From JBDHTS01 sp039808845 (GTDB lineage Bacteria > Pseudomonadota > Alphaproteobacteria > Micavibrionales > Micavibrionaceae): 39,359 nt of DNA. The DNA is taken from the NCBI GenBank assembly GCA_039808845.1, contig JBDHTS010000009.1:1-39359 (forward strand), in the 5' to 3' direction. Shown piece after piece: positions 8,486 through 16,964 of the stretch. Made by a program: the position numbers and the translations under genes. Every line of letters begins with the position of its first letter. Position 1 is the first letter of the stretch. The notes beneath the pieces were generated by a model that was not told the DNA's origin, ran no database searches, and saw only the letters and a program-made list of their open reading frames with translations.

Positions 8486-9655
8486 TCAGGCCGCCGGAAA
8501 AATGAATTTGCGGCTGATGTCCCGGCGGTAGGCGGGAAGGTCGCGAACCAGAATATCGCGGTAGCGCTGCGCCATGACCTCGGCGGTGAAGTGTTTTTCG
8601 AAATGCGCGCGGACGCTGCGCCGGTCGATGCGGTCGATATGGCGCAAGGCTTCCGCGGCTTCCTCAACGGTACTCACCTTGAATCCGTTGACGCCGTCCT
8701 CGATCAGTTCGTCCACCGCGCTGCCCGGATGATTATAGGCGATGACCGGTGTGCCGCAGGCATTGGCCTCGACCACGACAAGACCGAACGGTTCTTTCCA
8801 CTGAATGGGAAACAGCATCGCCTTGCTGGCGCCCAGGAAACGGTTCTTTGAGGATTCTCCCAGCCCGGGATCGTGTTCATCGGTAACGGAGCCGACATAT
8901 TCGACCTGGCCCGGATGGTCCATCTGATACCGCAGAACAGTTTCATGGCATTCGGGATATTGCGTATCGGACGGGCCTGCCAGTTTGATGGCGTCCCCGG
9001 CGGCGAGGGCGATCCGCACGGCGTCCTCGGGATTTTTATCGGGAGAAAACCGGCCAAGGAAGCAGACAGGGCTGTCGGGCGACAGATCGTAATGCGGCTG
9101 GTAGAGATCGGCGTCGATACCGTTATGCACGACTTTGACAAAGTTAAAGGCTTTCAGATCAAGTGTCTGTTTCTGTGCCTCGGAAATGGCGACGAGCGGC
9201 ATATAGGGATAATTCGCGTACCAGTCCTTCACCGGGTTGTGCAATGTGGTCAGGGTGCGCGCCGCCAGAGACGGCGTCTGGCCGAACACGGGGAAATGCG
9301 CATCCTCGATATGAATATGCCCGACAGCGTGCGGGTTGCCTTCCATAAGCTGCTGCAGGCGGTGCAAATCCTTCATGATCTGCACATTGGCCTCGAACGG
9401 CTTGTCGGTCAGGCCCAGCGCGTTTTCAGCCGTGGGCACCAGCGGAGGCGTTTCGGACTCGTCGATATCCCGGTAAGAATCGCCCGGCGCCCAGACCTCA
9501 AACGCAAACGGCAGACGGGCCGCGTTCTGGAAGCTTTTGCAGATGCCGCTGACGATACGTTCCGTCCCGCCGTAAGCCGTCGCCGGCAAAGGCAGAAAGG
9601 GCGGCGCGAACTCGATCACCCGCTCGGTGCGGAAGGCATTTCTCAGGCTGAACAT
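8486..9655 (-). CDS. GT4-family glycosyltransferase
   Basis: A 389-aa cytoplasmic or membrane-associated GT-B fold enzyme that transfers a sugar from an activated donor. The N-terminal Rossmann domain has the acceptor-side loop FLPLPATAYGGTERIV (residues about 19-34). The C-terminal domain begins around VCFLGRFSPDKNPEDAV, and the donor-binding E-x7-E motif is EPFGLVVVE, followed by ANACGTPVIAYNHPGS near residue 290. No membrane segment is seen. Acceptor and sugar cannot be predicted; close relatives are often annotated as mannosyl- or glucosyltransferases of envelope glycolipids. The gene stands alone with AT-rich DNA (9656-9796) upstream that should hold its promoter; no clear Shine-Dalgarno sequence is seen. 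Transcription would run toward the barrel-protein operon. Confidence 0.9.
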   Translation of the reverse strand: MFSLRNAFRTERVIEFAPPFLPLPATAYGGTERIVSGICKSFQNAARLPFAFEVWAPGDSYRDIDESETPPLVPTAENALGLTDKPFEANVQIMKDLHRLQQLMEGNPHAVGHIHIEDAHFPVFGQTPSLAARTLTTLHNPVKDWYANYPYMPLVAISEAQKQTLDLKAFNFVKVVHNGIDADLYQPHYDLSPDSPVCFLGRFSPDKNPEDAVRIALAAGDAIKLAGPSDTQYPECHETVLRYQMDHPGQVEYVGSVTDEHDPGLGESSKNRFLGASKAMLFPIQWKEPFGLVVVEANACGTPVIAYNHPGSAVDELIEDGVNGFKVSTVEEAAEALRHIDRIDRRSVRAHFEKHFTAEVMAQRYRDILVRDLPAYRRDISRKFIFPAA

Positions 9656-9796
9656 ATATTCACATAATTTACTAAATTAACCTACATGTTGTAAGTCTAA
9701 TGTAAGAAAACATAAAATTATTGCATAATTATGGTCACTTAAGCGCCAAATAAGGAAATTTTGTGATTATTCATAAATATAAATAATGGTTCAAAA

Positions 9797-12700
9797 TCAG
9801 GCCGCCCAAGCCTTATCTTTTTCCAGCATCGCCTTGACCGCCGGGTAATCCGTTTTGCCAGTGGCAAGCAGGGGGATGGCATCCGCGGCAACGATGACAG
9901 CAGGCACGGCCAGCGGGGTCATGCCGTGGTCCGCGGCGAAGGCGGAAAGCGGTTCGCGCGTGGCATTCGTTTGTGTCGTCACCAGGACGACCTGTTCGCC
10001 CTTGCGCGGGTCGGGCAGGGCGACGACGGCGTGCTGGGCCTCCGGCCAGACGGACTGGGCGATCGCCTCGGACAGGGCGAGCGAAACCATTTCGCCCGCG
10101 ATCTTCGCGAAACGCTTCGCGCGGCCCAGAATGGTGACGTAGCCTTCCGTATCCACTGAAACGATGTCACCAGTGTCATGCCAGCCTTCCAGAGGCGGCT
10201 GGAGCACGCCCGGCGCGTCGGCCTTGTAATAACCGAGCATGACGTTCGGGCCGCGCACATAAAGCCGCCCGCCCTCCGGCACGCCGGGCACGGGTTCGAG
10301 GCCGATCTCGATGCCGGGGAGCAATCGTCCGACCGTGCCTTCCTTCCGGTGCATCACGGCGTTGACGGCGATGACGGGCGACGTCTCGGTCGCGCCGTAG
10401 CCTTCCAGCACGGGCACGCCGAATTTGGAGAGGTAAAGCTGCCGCGTTTCGGGCTTCACGCGCTCCGCGCCCGCGAAAATATAGCGCATCTTGTAGAAAT
10501 CGTACGGGTCCGCCATGCGGGCATAGCCCTGCAGGAACGTGTCGGTGCCGAACATGATGGTGGCGCTGGCGGAATACACCATTTCCGGCACGATGCGGTA
10601 ATGCAGCGGGCTGGGATACAGGAAGGTCCGCACGCCGGAAAGCACGGGCAGCAGCGTCCCGCCGGTCAGGCCGAAGGAATGGAACATCGGCAGGCAGTTG
10701 AAGACGACGTCCTGGCGGTTGAAATCGATGCGCGCGGTCAGCTGCACGATATTGGTCATGATATTGGCGTGGCTGAGCACGACGCCTTTCGGTTCGCCCT
10801 CGGAGCCAGAGGTGAACAGCACGGCGGCGGGTGCGCCGGGGCCGACGCGCTGTCTGCGATGCAAGGCTTCGGGCGATGTCAGCATGAGGCGGATCTTGTC
10901 CAACAGGCCGATCTGATTTTTCAGATCCTCCAGATAGACGATGCGCGTCTGCTGTTCCAGCTGCGCCACCGCATCGCCGAGGCGGGACAGGTCGATGAAA
11001 CGCCGGGAGGTCAGGATCGTCTTCACCTGCGCCGTGCGGCAGGCGGAAAGCATCGCGTGCGCGCCGGTCGAGAAGTTCAGCATGGCGGGCACGCGCCCGA
11101 AAGCCTGCAGCGCGAAGAACGCGGTCAGCGCGCCGAGAGAGTTTGGCAGCATCAGGCCGACATGCTCTCCTTTCTCCGTAAAGCCCGCGATCTTCCGGCC
11201 CAGCGCCAGCGATCCCCGGATCAGGTTTTTGAACGGCATGGGCTTGCGCGCGACATCCTCGGCGATAATGGCCTTGTCGCCGTTGACGTGGCGGGCGCGC
11301 AGCAGCGCCTGGAACAACGTCTGGTTCCGGTCGCCGGTCAGGAACATCATCTCTTCCATCAGGCCCGCCAGCTGCTTTCCGGCGGCGGCGCGGCGGGCGC
11401 GGCCTTTAAGGCCGGGATCGATACGGAATGTCCGCGGTTCCAGGATCGTGATAGTGATTTTTGGGAAGCTTTTCAAAGGCACTTTGCCTTTCAGCCGCGC
11501 GAAGGGCGTATGCTGCACGCCGTCCAGGCGAATGGGCAAGATGACCGCCTGCGCCCTGTCGGCGACGAGGCCGGGGCCGTCATAAATCTTCATCAGGGAA
11601 CCGGTTTCGGTCAGGCGTCCCTCCGGGAAGATCACGACATGGCGGTTTTCCTCCACCTTGCGGATCAGGCCCTTCATCGAAAAGGGATTGGCAGGATCGA
11701 GCGGGAAGGCGTCGACCAGGCGCAGGAACGGCTTCACCCAGCCCCATTCGGCGACGAAGCTGTTCACCGCGAACATCGGGCGGCCCGGCAGGAAAGCGGC
11801 GAGCAGCGGCGGGTCGAGCAGGGAGACGTGGTTGCCCACGATCACGGCGCGCGGCCCTGCCTTTTCAATGTTCTCCAATCCCTTGATTTCGACTTTATAG
11901 AGAATCTTGAACAGGACCTGCAGCGCGCTTTTGAACAAATAGTCGGGGAGAAGGCCGCAGACATAGATGGCGACGAAGGCGTTGACGATGCCGAAGGTCA
12001 GGAACAGATCCTCCGTCGCGAACCCTGCGGCGATCAGGGCCGCGGACAGCGCGGACGACACGGCGACGAACACGGAATTGACGATGGCGTTCCCGGCCAT
12101 GACGCGGGCGCGGTGATCCTCCGGCGTGCGGTGCTGGATCAGGGCGTTCAGAGGCACGACGAAAAGGCCGCCGCATACGGCGATCATGGCGATGTCGAAC
12201 ACGATGCGCCAGTTCGCGGGCGCGGACAGGAACGCACCGAGCGTTGTCGCTTCCTCCATGCGGGCGAAGCCCCTGCCTGCGAAAGACAGATCGATGGCGA
12301 AGGCCGTGATGCCGAGCACGGCCAGCGGCACATAGACGGCCTCGATCCGCCCGCGCAGCAGCTTGTTGTTGAACAGGCCGCCCGCCGCGACGCCGATGGA
12401 GAACAGCACCATGAAGAAAGCCAGCACATGTTCGTTCGCGTTCAGCGTGTCGTGCACGAAATTCGGCATCTGCGCCATGAACATGCCGCCCATGAAATAG
12501 AACCAGGCGATGCCCATCACGGCCATGACTGTGCCGTGCGGGCGCCCGAAAGTGTAGCGCAGGATGGACGCGGTTTCGGTGAAGGGATTGAAGTCGATGC
12601 GCGTTTCCGGCGCGCCCGCGCGGGTGGGCGGGATCTTGCGGCTGGCCATCCAGCCGCAGAGCGCGCACAGGAACAGCCCCGCGCCGACGATGCCATGGCC

Positions 12701-13219
12701 GAAAGGCAGAGTGATCAGCGTCGTTCCCGCGATGGTGCCGAGCAGGATGGCAAGAAACGTTCCGGTGTTGAGCAGCGCGTTGCCGCCGATCAGCTCATTC
12801 TCCGCCAGATGCTGGGGCAGGATCGAATATTTGCTCGGCCCGAAAAAAGCGGAATGCGTGCCGAGCGCGAACAGCGTGACGAACAGCAGCGCGACGGATT
12901 GCGACAGCAGCGCCGCCGTGCCGAGGCCCGCGATGCCGATCTCGACCAGCTTGATGACGCGGATCACGCGCTCCTTCGGATATTTATCCGCCAGCTGCCC
13001 GCCCATCGCGGAAAACAGCACGAAGGGCAATATGAACAGCCCGGCGGCAAGCGTCGTGTAGATTTTCGCGTTCCCGTCCTCCGCGTTCGCCGCGCCGTAA
13101 AGCAGCAGAACGACCATCGCGTTCTTGAACAGATTGTCATGGAATGCGCCCAGGAACTGCGTGACGAACAACGGCAGGAACCGGCGCGATTTCAGGAGGA
13201 GGAACTGGTTTGGTTTCAT
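9797..13219 (-). CDS. LplT-PlsC-acyl-ACP synthetase fusion (Aas-type phospholipid acyltransferase)
   Basis: A 1140-aa three-domain inner-membrane enzyme for lysophospholipid uptake and re-acylation. Residues 1 to about 425 are a major-facilitator transporter of the LplT type (FHDNLFKNAMVVLLLYGAAN; GGQLADKYPKERVI). Residues about 440-640 are a PlsC acyltransferase with the HX4D motif HVSLLD (H about 461) and FPEGRLT. From about 660 on is an AMP-forming acyl-ACP ligase with LFTSGSEGEPKG (about 795), EGYGATETSP and the hinge segment WHDTGDIVSVD. In E. coli, LplT and Aas are separate proteins from neighbouring genes; here transporter and enzyme are one chain, as in many proteobacteria. The ribosome site (AGGAAAAG) overlaps the stop of the FRG gene 8 bp upstream, so the gene is read in an operon with it. 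Confidence 0.93.
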   Translation of the reverse strand: MKPNQFLLLKSRRFLPLFVTQFLGAFHDNLFKNAMVVLLLYGAANAEDGNAKIYTTLAAGLFILPFVLFSAMGGQLADKYPKERVIRVIKLVEIGIAGLGTAALLSQSVALLFVTLFALGTHSAFFGPSKYSILPQHLAENELIGGNALLNTGTFLAILLGTIAGTTLITLPFGHGIVGAGLFLCALCGWMASRKIPPTRAGAPETRIDFNPFTETASILRYTFGRPHGTVMAVMGIAWFYFMGGMFMAQMPNFVHDTLNANEHVLAFFMVLFSIGVAAGGLFNNKLLRGRIEAVYVPLAVLGITAFAIDLSFAGRGFARMEEATTLGAFLSAPANWRIVFDIAMIAVCGGLFVVPLNALIQHRTPEDHRARVMAGNAIVNSVFVAVSSALSAALIAAGFATEDLFLTFGIVNAFVAIYVCGLLPDYLFKSALQVLFKILYKVEIKGLENIEKAGPRAVIVGNHVSLLDPPLLAAFLPGRPMFAVNSFVAEWGWVKPFLRLVDAFPLDPANPFSMKGLIRKVEENRHVVIFPEGRLTETGSLMKIYDGPGLVADRAQAVILPIRLDGVQHTPFARLKGKVPLKSFPKITITILEPRTFRIDPGLKGRARRAAAGKQLAGLMEEMMFLTGDRNQTLFQALLRARHVNGDKAIIAEDVARKPMPFKNLIRGSLALGRKIAGFTEKGEHVGLMLPNSLGALTAFFALQAFGRVPAMLNFSTGAHAMLSACRTAQVKTILTSRRFIDLSRLGDAVAQLEQQTRIVYLEDLKNQIGLLDKIRLMLTSPEALHRRQRVGPGAPAAVLFTSGSEGEPKGVVLSHANIMTNIVQLTARIDFNRQDVVFNCLPMFHSFGLTGGTLLPVLSGVRTFLYPSPLHYRIVPEMVYSASATIMFGTDTFLQGYARMADPYDFYKMRYIFAGAERVKPETRQLYLSKFGVPVLEGYGATETSPVIAVNAVMHRKEGTVGRLLPGIEIGLEPVPGVPEGGRLYVRGPNVMLGYYKADAPGVLQPPLEGWHDTGDIVSVDTEGYVTILGRAKRFAKIAGEMVSLALSEAIAQSVWPEAQHAVVALPDPRKGEQVVLVTTQTNATREPLSAFAADHGMTPLAVPAVIVAADAIPLLATGKTDYPAVKAMLEKDKAWAA

Positions 13220-13227
13220 GGCTTTTC

Positions 13228-14142
13228 CTACCTAGTTGTTTGGACCGCGTTGCCCAATCGGTTCATTTTTATTTTTTCTCTTGTCGCAGCGTTTTTAAAT
13301 TCTCTTATTGCCAATGTTTGCATCAGACTTTCTTCTGTTGAAAAAAGAGAGAACGAATTTAAATTATGCCGGTCCAAATATTTTAAAACTTTGCCTTTTT
13401 CCGAAGACGGAATTTCATACTTTTTTAAAAAACTATCTTCGTAGTTTGTGTTAGGAGAGTCATGTCTTGTAAAGTAAATTTTATAGCTTTGAATGCCACC
13501 TATCCAAAGTTCTACTCGCTTTGTACAAATAGTATATTGGCTTTGCTGATTATAATGCCTCTCATGTGTATGTGTTAATTCAGAACACACCTGAATAGAG
13601 GGCTCTTCAGGTTGAAGGTCTCGGCCACCTTCGTGTCCACAATATGCATATATGGATACATTCTGGCTGTTTCCGCTATCATAAAAAGCAAAATAAGCAG
13701 CAACGTAAGGCGATCTGCTCCAGTCTAGAAGCGGAGAAGGAAAGCCATGATGCCTCAAATATGCTAAGTAATTGTATCCAGGCAAACCACTTCCTTGGGT
13801 GAGAAGTCCACGCCAATTTTGATTGTTGTTAAAATGGCTTTTCCAGTCCTCAACGCTTGGAATATCCCACTTAGTCTTTGTGAAACTCTCGATAGGATAG
13901 TTAGTCCTGTAAACAATTTCATAATAATCATCTGCTTTGTAGTCAGAGCTGCTACTTTGATTGATTTTTTTTAGAAACCTTTCAAGCGTAGTTTCAAGAT
14001 TCCAATCACTTTGGCTCTGCCCACGAAAAAGGAGCGGATATAGTCTTTTCAGGTTATTTTCAGTTTCCTCAGTATACTGTGTTTCCAGTATATGAATTTT
14101 TTGTAAAAAATCTTCCCAACTATTACATAGAATATTTTCCAT
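13228..14142 (-). CDS. FRG-domain protein, AT-rich insert in operon
   Basis: A 304-aa protein with an FRG domain (named after its Phe-Arg-Gly motif). LFRGQSQSDWNLETTLERF (residues about 38-56) and YLAYLRHHGFPSPLLDWSRS (about 126-145) followed by PYVAAYFAF are the two hallmark blocks. FRG proteins are soluble, of unproven biochemistry, and often occur in mobile or defence contexts. The DNA is clearly more AT-rich than the genes on both sides. Nevertheless the gene fits the operon: its Shine-Dalgarno AGAGGTGA lies inside the last codons of the hydrolase gene, with TGA-TTC-ATG at the joint, and its own stop overlaps the ribosome site of the acyltransferase gene. No signal peptide or membrane segment is visible. 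Confidence 0.88.
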   Translation of the reverse strand: MENILCNSWEDFLQKIHILETQYTEETENNLKRLYPLLFRGQSQSDWNLETTLERFLKKINQSSSSDYKADDYYEIVYRTNYPIESFTKTKWDIPSVEDWKSHFNNNQNWRGLLTQGSGLPGYNYLAYLRHHGFPSPLLDWSRSPYVAAYFAFYDSGNSQNVSIYAYCGHEGGRDLQPEEPSIQVCSELTHTHERHYNQQSQYTICTKRVELWIGGIQSYKIYFTRHDSPNTNYEDSFLKKYEIPSSEKGKVLKYLDRHNLNSFSLFSTEESLMQTLAIREFKNAATREKIKMNRLGNAVQTTR

Positions 14143-14145
14143 GAA

Positions 14146-14952
14146 TCACCTCTTTGGCATGGTAGCAGTCATGGCGATCTGGGACTTGCCTTTCCAGTCG
14201 AAATCGCCTGTTTTCAGGAAGGTTACAGCCTGCTTAAGGGCTTCCCGGTTCCAAGCCATGGCCGTATGGCCGACAGCCGTTGTGAAGTGGGCTTTCATGC
14301 CGGGAATTTTGGTGCTTTCGATACTGACGCGACCGTCATGGGCGTGACCGCCGCCGGGCATGATCATGTTTGCTACGAAATACGGGTATCCCTTTGTCCC
14401 GGCGATGACGCCAAGTTCGTAATAGGGCGGATCGAACGGCCTGATCCGCGCCTGCGTCGTCAAATCCCTCCCAGCCTGGCCGAACAGCCAGTGGTACGGA
14501 CCGAAATCCTGAAGAAAATCAGCGATCTCGCTGCCCTGGTTCGGCGGGGCCAGCATGACGACACGGCCGATTTTATCCGCAGGCAGCGCATGGCGTTTCG
14601 TCATCAGCAGCGTATCGGTAATAACGCCGCCCATGGAATGGGTCAGGAAGTGGACTTTGCCTTTCCGGTTCCAGATTCCTGCTTCCTTGAGAATCCTATG
14701 GATATCATCGGCGATCTCATCGATTCCCGGCGCGTTCCGCCAACGTGAGTTATAACCGATAAGCAACGGATCGAACCCGGCCTGCCCGATGACCGGGGCA
14801 GCGAAGACCATATGTTCCTTGAACATGCCAAGGCCATGCAGAAGAACCACGATATCGCGGTCCGATTCCGGCGGGATAATCGCGCGTTCCCTTAAATTTT
14901 TAAATAGGCGCCTTATCAAAAACCGCTCCTTCAGGAAAGCGAAGAATACCAA
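14146..14952 (-). CDS. Alpha/beta hydrolase, lipase/esterase-like (PGAP1-type)
   Basis: A 268-aa serine hydrolase. VVLLHGLGMFKEH (residues about 35-47) forms the oxyanion loop. LTHSMGG contains the nucleophile S106. HAHDGRVSIES is a likely acid site, and GHTAMAW near residue 230 contains the probable catalytic histidine. The N-terminus FLIRRLFKNLRERAI is amphipathic and basic but not a clear signal peptide. The fold resembles triacylglycerol lipases and PGAP1-like esterases. First gene of the operon with FRG and the LplT-PlsC-ligase fusion, so a role in lipid turnover is reasonable: hydrolysis here, re-acylation two genes later. The start at 14952 is the longest frame; a few N-terminal residues are uncertain. 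Confidence 0.88.
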   Translation of the reverse strand: MVFFAFLKERFLIRRLFKNLRERAIIPPESDRDIVVLLHGLGMFKEHMVFAAPVIGQAGFDPLLIGYNSRWRNAPGIDEIADDIHRILKEAGIWNRKGKVHFLTHSMGGVITDTLLMTKRHALPADKIGRVVMLAPPNQGSEIADFLQDFGPYHWLFGQAGRDLTTQARIRPFDPPYYELGVIAGTKGYPYFVANMIMPGGGHAHDGRVSIESTKIPGMKAHFTTAVGHTAMAWNREALKQAVTFLKTGDFDWKGKSQIAMTATMPKR

Positions 14953-14993
14953 AGTTTTAGCCTATAGCATTGTGGGTTCAAGTCTCAACAGTC

Positions 14994-15107
14994 CTCCCCC
15001 CTCCCGTTTACGGGAGGGGGGAGTTAGAGGGGGAGGGCCTTCTTCGTGTGCAGCAGTTAAGAAAGCCCTCCCCCCTTTATCCCCCCTCCCGCTGCGCGGG
15101 AGGGGGG
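14994..15107. repeat. Compound palindromic intergenic repeat
   Basis: Three nested or adjacent inverted repeats. Hairpin 1 has a 13-bp perfect stem CTCCCCCCTCCCG / CGGGAGGGGGGAG (14994-15006 / 15011-15023). A middle pair of arms, AGGGGGAGGGC... / ...GCCCTCCCCCCT (about 15028-15044 / 15059-15076), is imperfect. Hairpin 2 has a 12-bp perfect stem CCCCCCTCCCGC / GCGGGAGGGGGG (15081-15092 / 15096-15107). It resembles mobile palindromic (REP/MITE-like) elements. Its right end forms the coding 3' end of the neighbouring gene. Confidence 0.8.
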
Positions 15108-15646
15108 AGATTAAGATAGGCTGCCAGCGGCTGTTCGCCGATATATAAAGTCCGGATGGCGGTATGGCCGTCCCTGTGCGCGGCGAACTCGATGCGCAGC
15201 GTTTGTTTGCCCTCGCGCAGCAGGGATTCCAGTTCGCGGGCTCGGTTTTCGGGGATGAAATATTGTTCCGGGTTGCTGCCGCGTTTCAGGGAATAGGAAC
15301 CGTGGGAATTCCAGGCCTGGATCACCGCGTCGCACCGGGCGGTTTTCTTTTCCGGGCAGTGCATGGGCATGGCATCGGGGTCGCGATGGCCGCTGCCGGA
15401 CGCTGTCAGGCAAAGGCAGGTGTCGTTTTCCGGCAGGGCCGCGCCGTCGCCCTTGATGTTCCATTCATAGCGGTAGGTCAGGTAATGGCCGTAGAGCAGG
15501 TCGCGCGGATCGTAGCCGGCGATCTTCACCTGCCAGACTGACTGGCCGGCGTCGCGGTTCAGCGCGGCATTGCCCGCCATGAACAGAAGCGCGGCGAAGG
15601 GCAGGGCGAGCGCGCCAAGTTTCAGCATCGTTTTATTAAAGGACAT
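15077..15646 (-). CDS. GDYXXLXY-type membrane-anchored protein
   Basis: 189 aa from the ATG at 15646 (MSFNKTMLKLGALALPFAAL). One N-terminal hydrophobic segment anchors or exports it; the rest is a soluble, strand-rich domain. YDPRDLLYGHYLTYRYEW matches the family motif loosely (G-H-Y instead of G-D-Y). Four to five cysteines (CLCL, MHCPEKK, ARCDAV) may form disulfides. The start overlaps the end of the DUF2157 gene by 11 bp, so the two are translationally coupled; this pairing of a DUF2157/DUF4401 protein with a GDYXXLXY protein is common. The last residues, NLPPPAQREGG, are encoded by hairpin 2 of the palindromic repeat, so the original C-terminus has been replaced or extended. Function unknown. 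Confidence 0.85.
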   Translation of the reverse strand: MSFNKTMLKLGALALPFAALLFMAGNAALNRDAGQSVWQVKIAGYDPRDLLYGHYLTYRYEWNIKGDGAALPENDTCLCLTASGSGHRDPDAMPMHCPEKKTARCDAVIQAWNSHGSYSLKRGSNPEQYFIPENRARELESLLREGKQTLRIEFAAHRDGHTAIRTLYIGEQPLAAYLNLPPPAQREGG

Positions 15647-16841
15647 GGTCGTCTCCCTCCACGGCGGTTTCCCTGATCCATTCCTTCGCCTTGCGGGCAA
15701 CGTGCAGCGTGCCGAGCAGCAGCGCGCCGCCGCCGATCAGGCCCAGTCCGGTCAGCAGCAGGCCGCCGAACAGCTCGATATAAACGGCGATAACGCGCAG
15801 CGTGATCAGCGTGATGGCGTGCGAGACATAGTGTTCGTGACCCATGCGGTGCGCGGACCAGCCGAGGAATGCCCAGTAGGCGATGAAATGGATGGCGGCC
15901 ATAAAGTCCGGCCCTTCCGGCATCAGGACGAGGGGCAGGGCGATGGACGCCACGCTCGCCAGAACGATCCCGGCGCCGATACTGTCCTGCGACTTGTGCG
16001 TCTTGCGATAGAGCAGGATTACGGCAGGCACGCCGATGAACAGGCCGAGCATCGCGGAATATCCGCCGACCGTGTCGATGGTTTCGGCGACGGCATGGGC
16101 CGTCCATCCATACCAGCCGAAGCTTGCCAGCGTGCCGCCGACGGCCAGCCATGTCATGCCGGTCCAGACAAAGACCGCCGTCCAGTGCGGGCGGGTTTCG
16201 TGGACTTTACGGTTCAGGCCGGCGGCCAGCAGGGCGAGCGGCAGATACAGCCCGACGCCGAGAAAGCTCAGGAACACGGTTTGTTCCGGCGCATGGTCGA
16301 GCGTTTCGAACAGAACGGCGTACAACGTGGCGATGAAGCCGGACGTCCAGGGAATGGCGTTGATCAGGCTGCGCCCGTACAGGAAAACGGCGGGGGTCGA
16401 GATCGCCATCCACAGGCCGAGCGCGCCTGCCGTGCTGCCCGATAATTGAAAGACCTGGCCGATCAGCACGATCAGCGTCAGGTTCAGGCCAAGGAGCAGG
16501 GCGCACGCGCCCTCGCGCCAGTACTTGTCGTCTCTTTTGTCGGCACGGTAAAGCGTGACGGCGACGATCGCGTTCAGAACGAAATGCGCCGCGATCTTTA
16601 TCTCGCCCGGAATATTGGCCCAGTTCGCGCCGATCACCGACAGAACGCCCAGAGCGATGGCAAGAATGCCGAGGCCGAACAGCCCGCGCATCAGGCGGCG
16701 GCCCTGACGCTCCTTTTCGTATCCGATAATGGCCTCGGCCTGTTCCGGCGCGATCAAGCCCTTCTTCTCCCACCGCTTGACCGAGCGGCCCGTACCGGTG
16801 AGATATTTAAACAATTCCAGTTTCTTGTATTCCGCGGCCAT
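15636..16841 (-). CDS. DUF2157 polytopic membrane protein
   Basis: 401 aa. A cytoplasmic N-terminal helical domain (LIAPEQAEAIIGYEKERQGR) is followed by about 10-12 membrane segments (GLFGLGILAIALGVLSVIGA; LLLGLNLTLIVLIGQVFQLS). These are the DUF2157 signature, and the C-terminal part resembles DUF4401. The function of the family is unknown. I chose the ATG at 16841 (MAAEYKK) because AAGGAGCC precedes it by 5-8 nt; the longer frame from 16871 would begin inside a probable operator. First gene of a two-gene operon with the GDYXXLXY gene, divergent from a TetR regulator, which probably represses it. Confidence 0.88.
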   Translation of the reverse strand: MAAEYKKLELFKYLTGTGRSVKRWEKKGLIAPEQAEAIIGYEKERQGRRLMRGLFGLGILAIALGVLSVIGANWANIPGEIKIAAHFVLNAIVAVTLYRADKRDDKYWREGACALLLGLNLTLIVLIGQVFQLSGSTAGALGLWMAISTPAVFLYGRSLINAIPWTSGFIATLYAVLFETLDHAPEQTVFLSFLGVGLYLPLALLAAGLNRKVHETRPHWTAVFVWTGMTWLAVGGTLASFGWYGWTAHAVAETIDTVGGYSAMLGLFIGVPAVILLYRKTHKSQDSIGAGIVLASVASIALPLVLMPEGPDFMAAIHFIAYWAFLGWSAHRMGHEHYVSHAITLITLRVIAVYIELFGGLLLTGLGLIGGGALLLGTLHVARKAKEWIRETAVEGDDHVL

Positions 16842-16856
16842 CGGAGGCTCCTTATT

Positions 16857-16931
16857 TTGAACATTGTTCAATATTAATCAGTGTTGCATGATTTTGAACA
16901 ATGTGCAATAAAAATATTGAACGGTGTTTAT
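16857..16931. promoter_or_regulatory. Three related palindromic operator sites
   Basis: Site 1 is a perfect 15-mer TTGAACA-T-TGTTCAA at 16857-16871. Site 2, TTGAACA-A-TGTGCAA (16894-16908), and site 3, TTGAACG-G-TGTTTAT (16917-16931), are weaker versions in the same orientation. They sit in the divergent region just upstream of the DUF2157 ribosome site and before the TetR gene. A 15-bp palindrome in several copies is typical of TetR-family binding, so this is probably where the regulator at 17216 acts. The link is inference. Confidence 0.6.
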
Positions 16932-16964
16932 AATTAATCTATTTTTAGAATTAATCTATTTATT

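Noticed and set aside
10178..13444. 1088-aa open frame on the plus strand
   Set aside because: It is the antisense shadow of the LplT-PlsC-ligase gene: very rich in His, Arg, Gln and Gly, with no domain, while the minus strand has clear motifs throughout.
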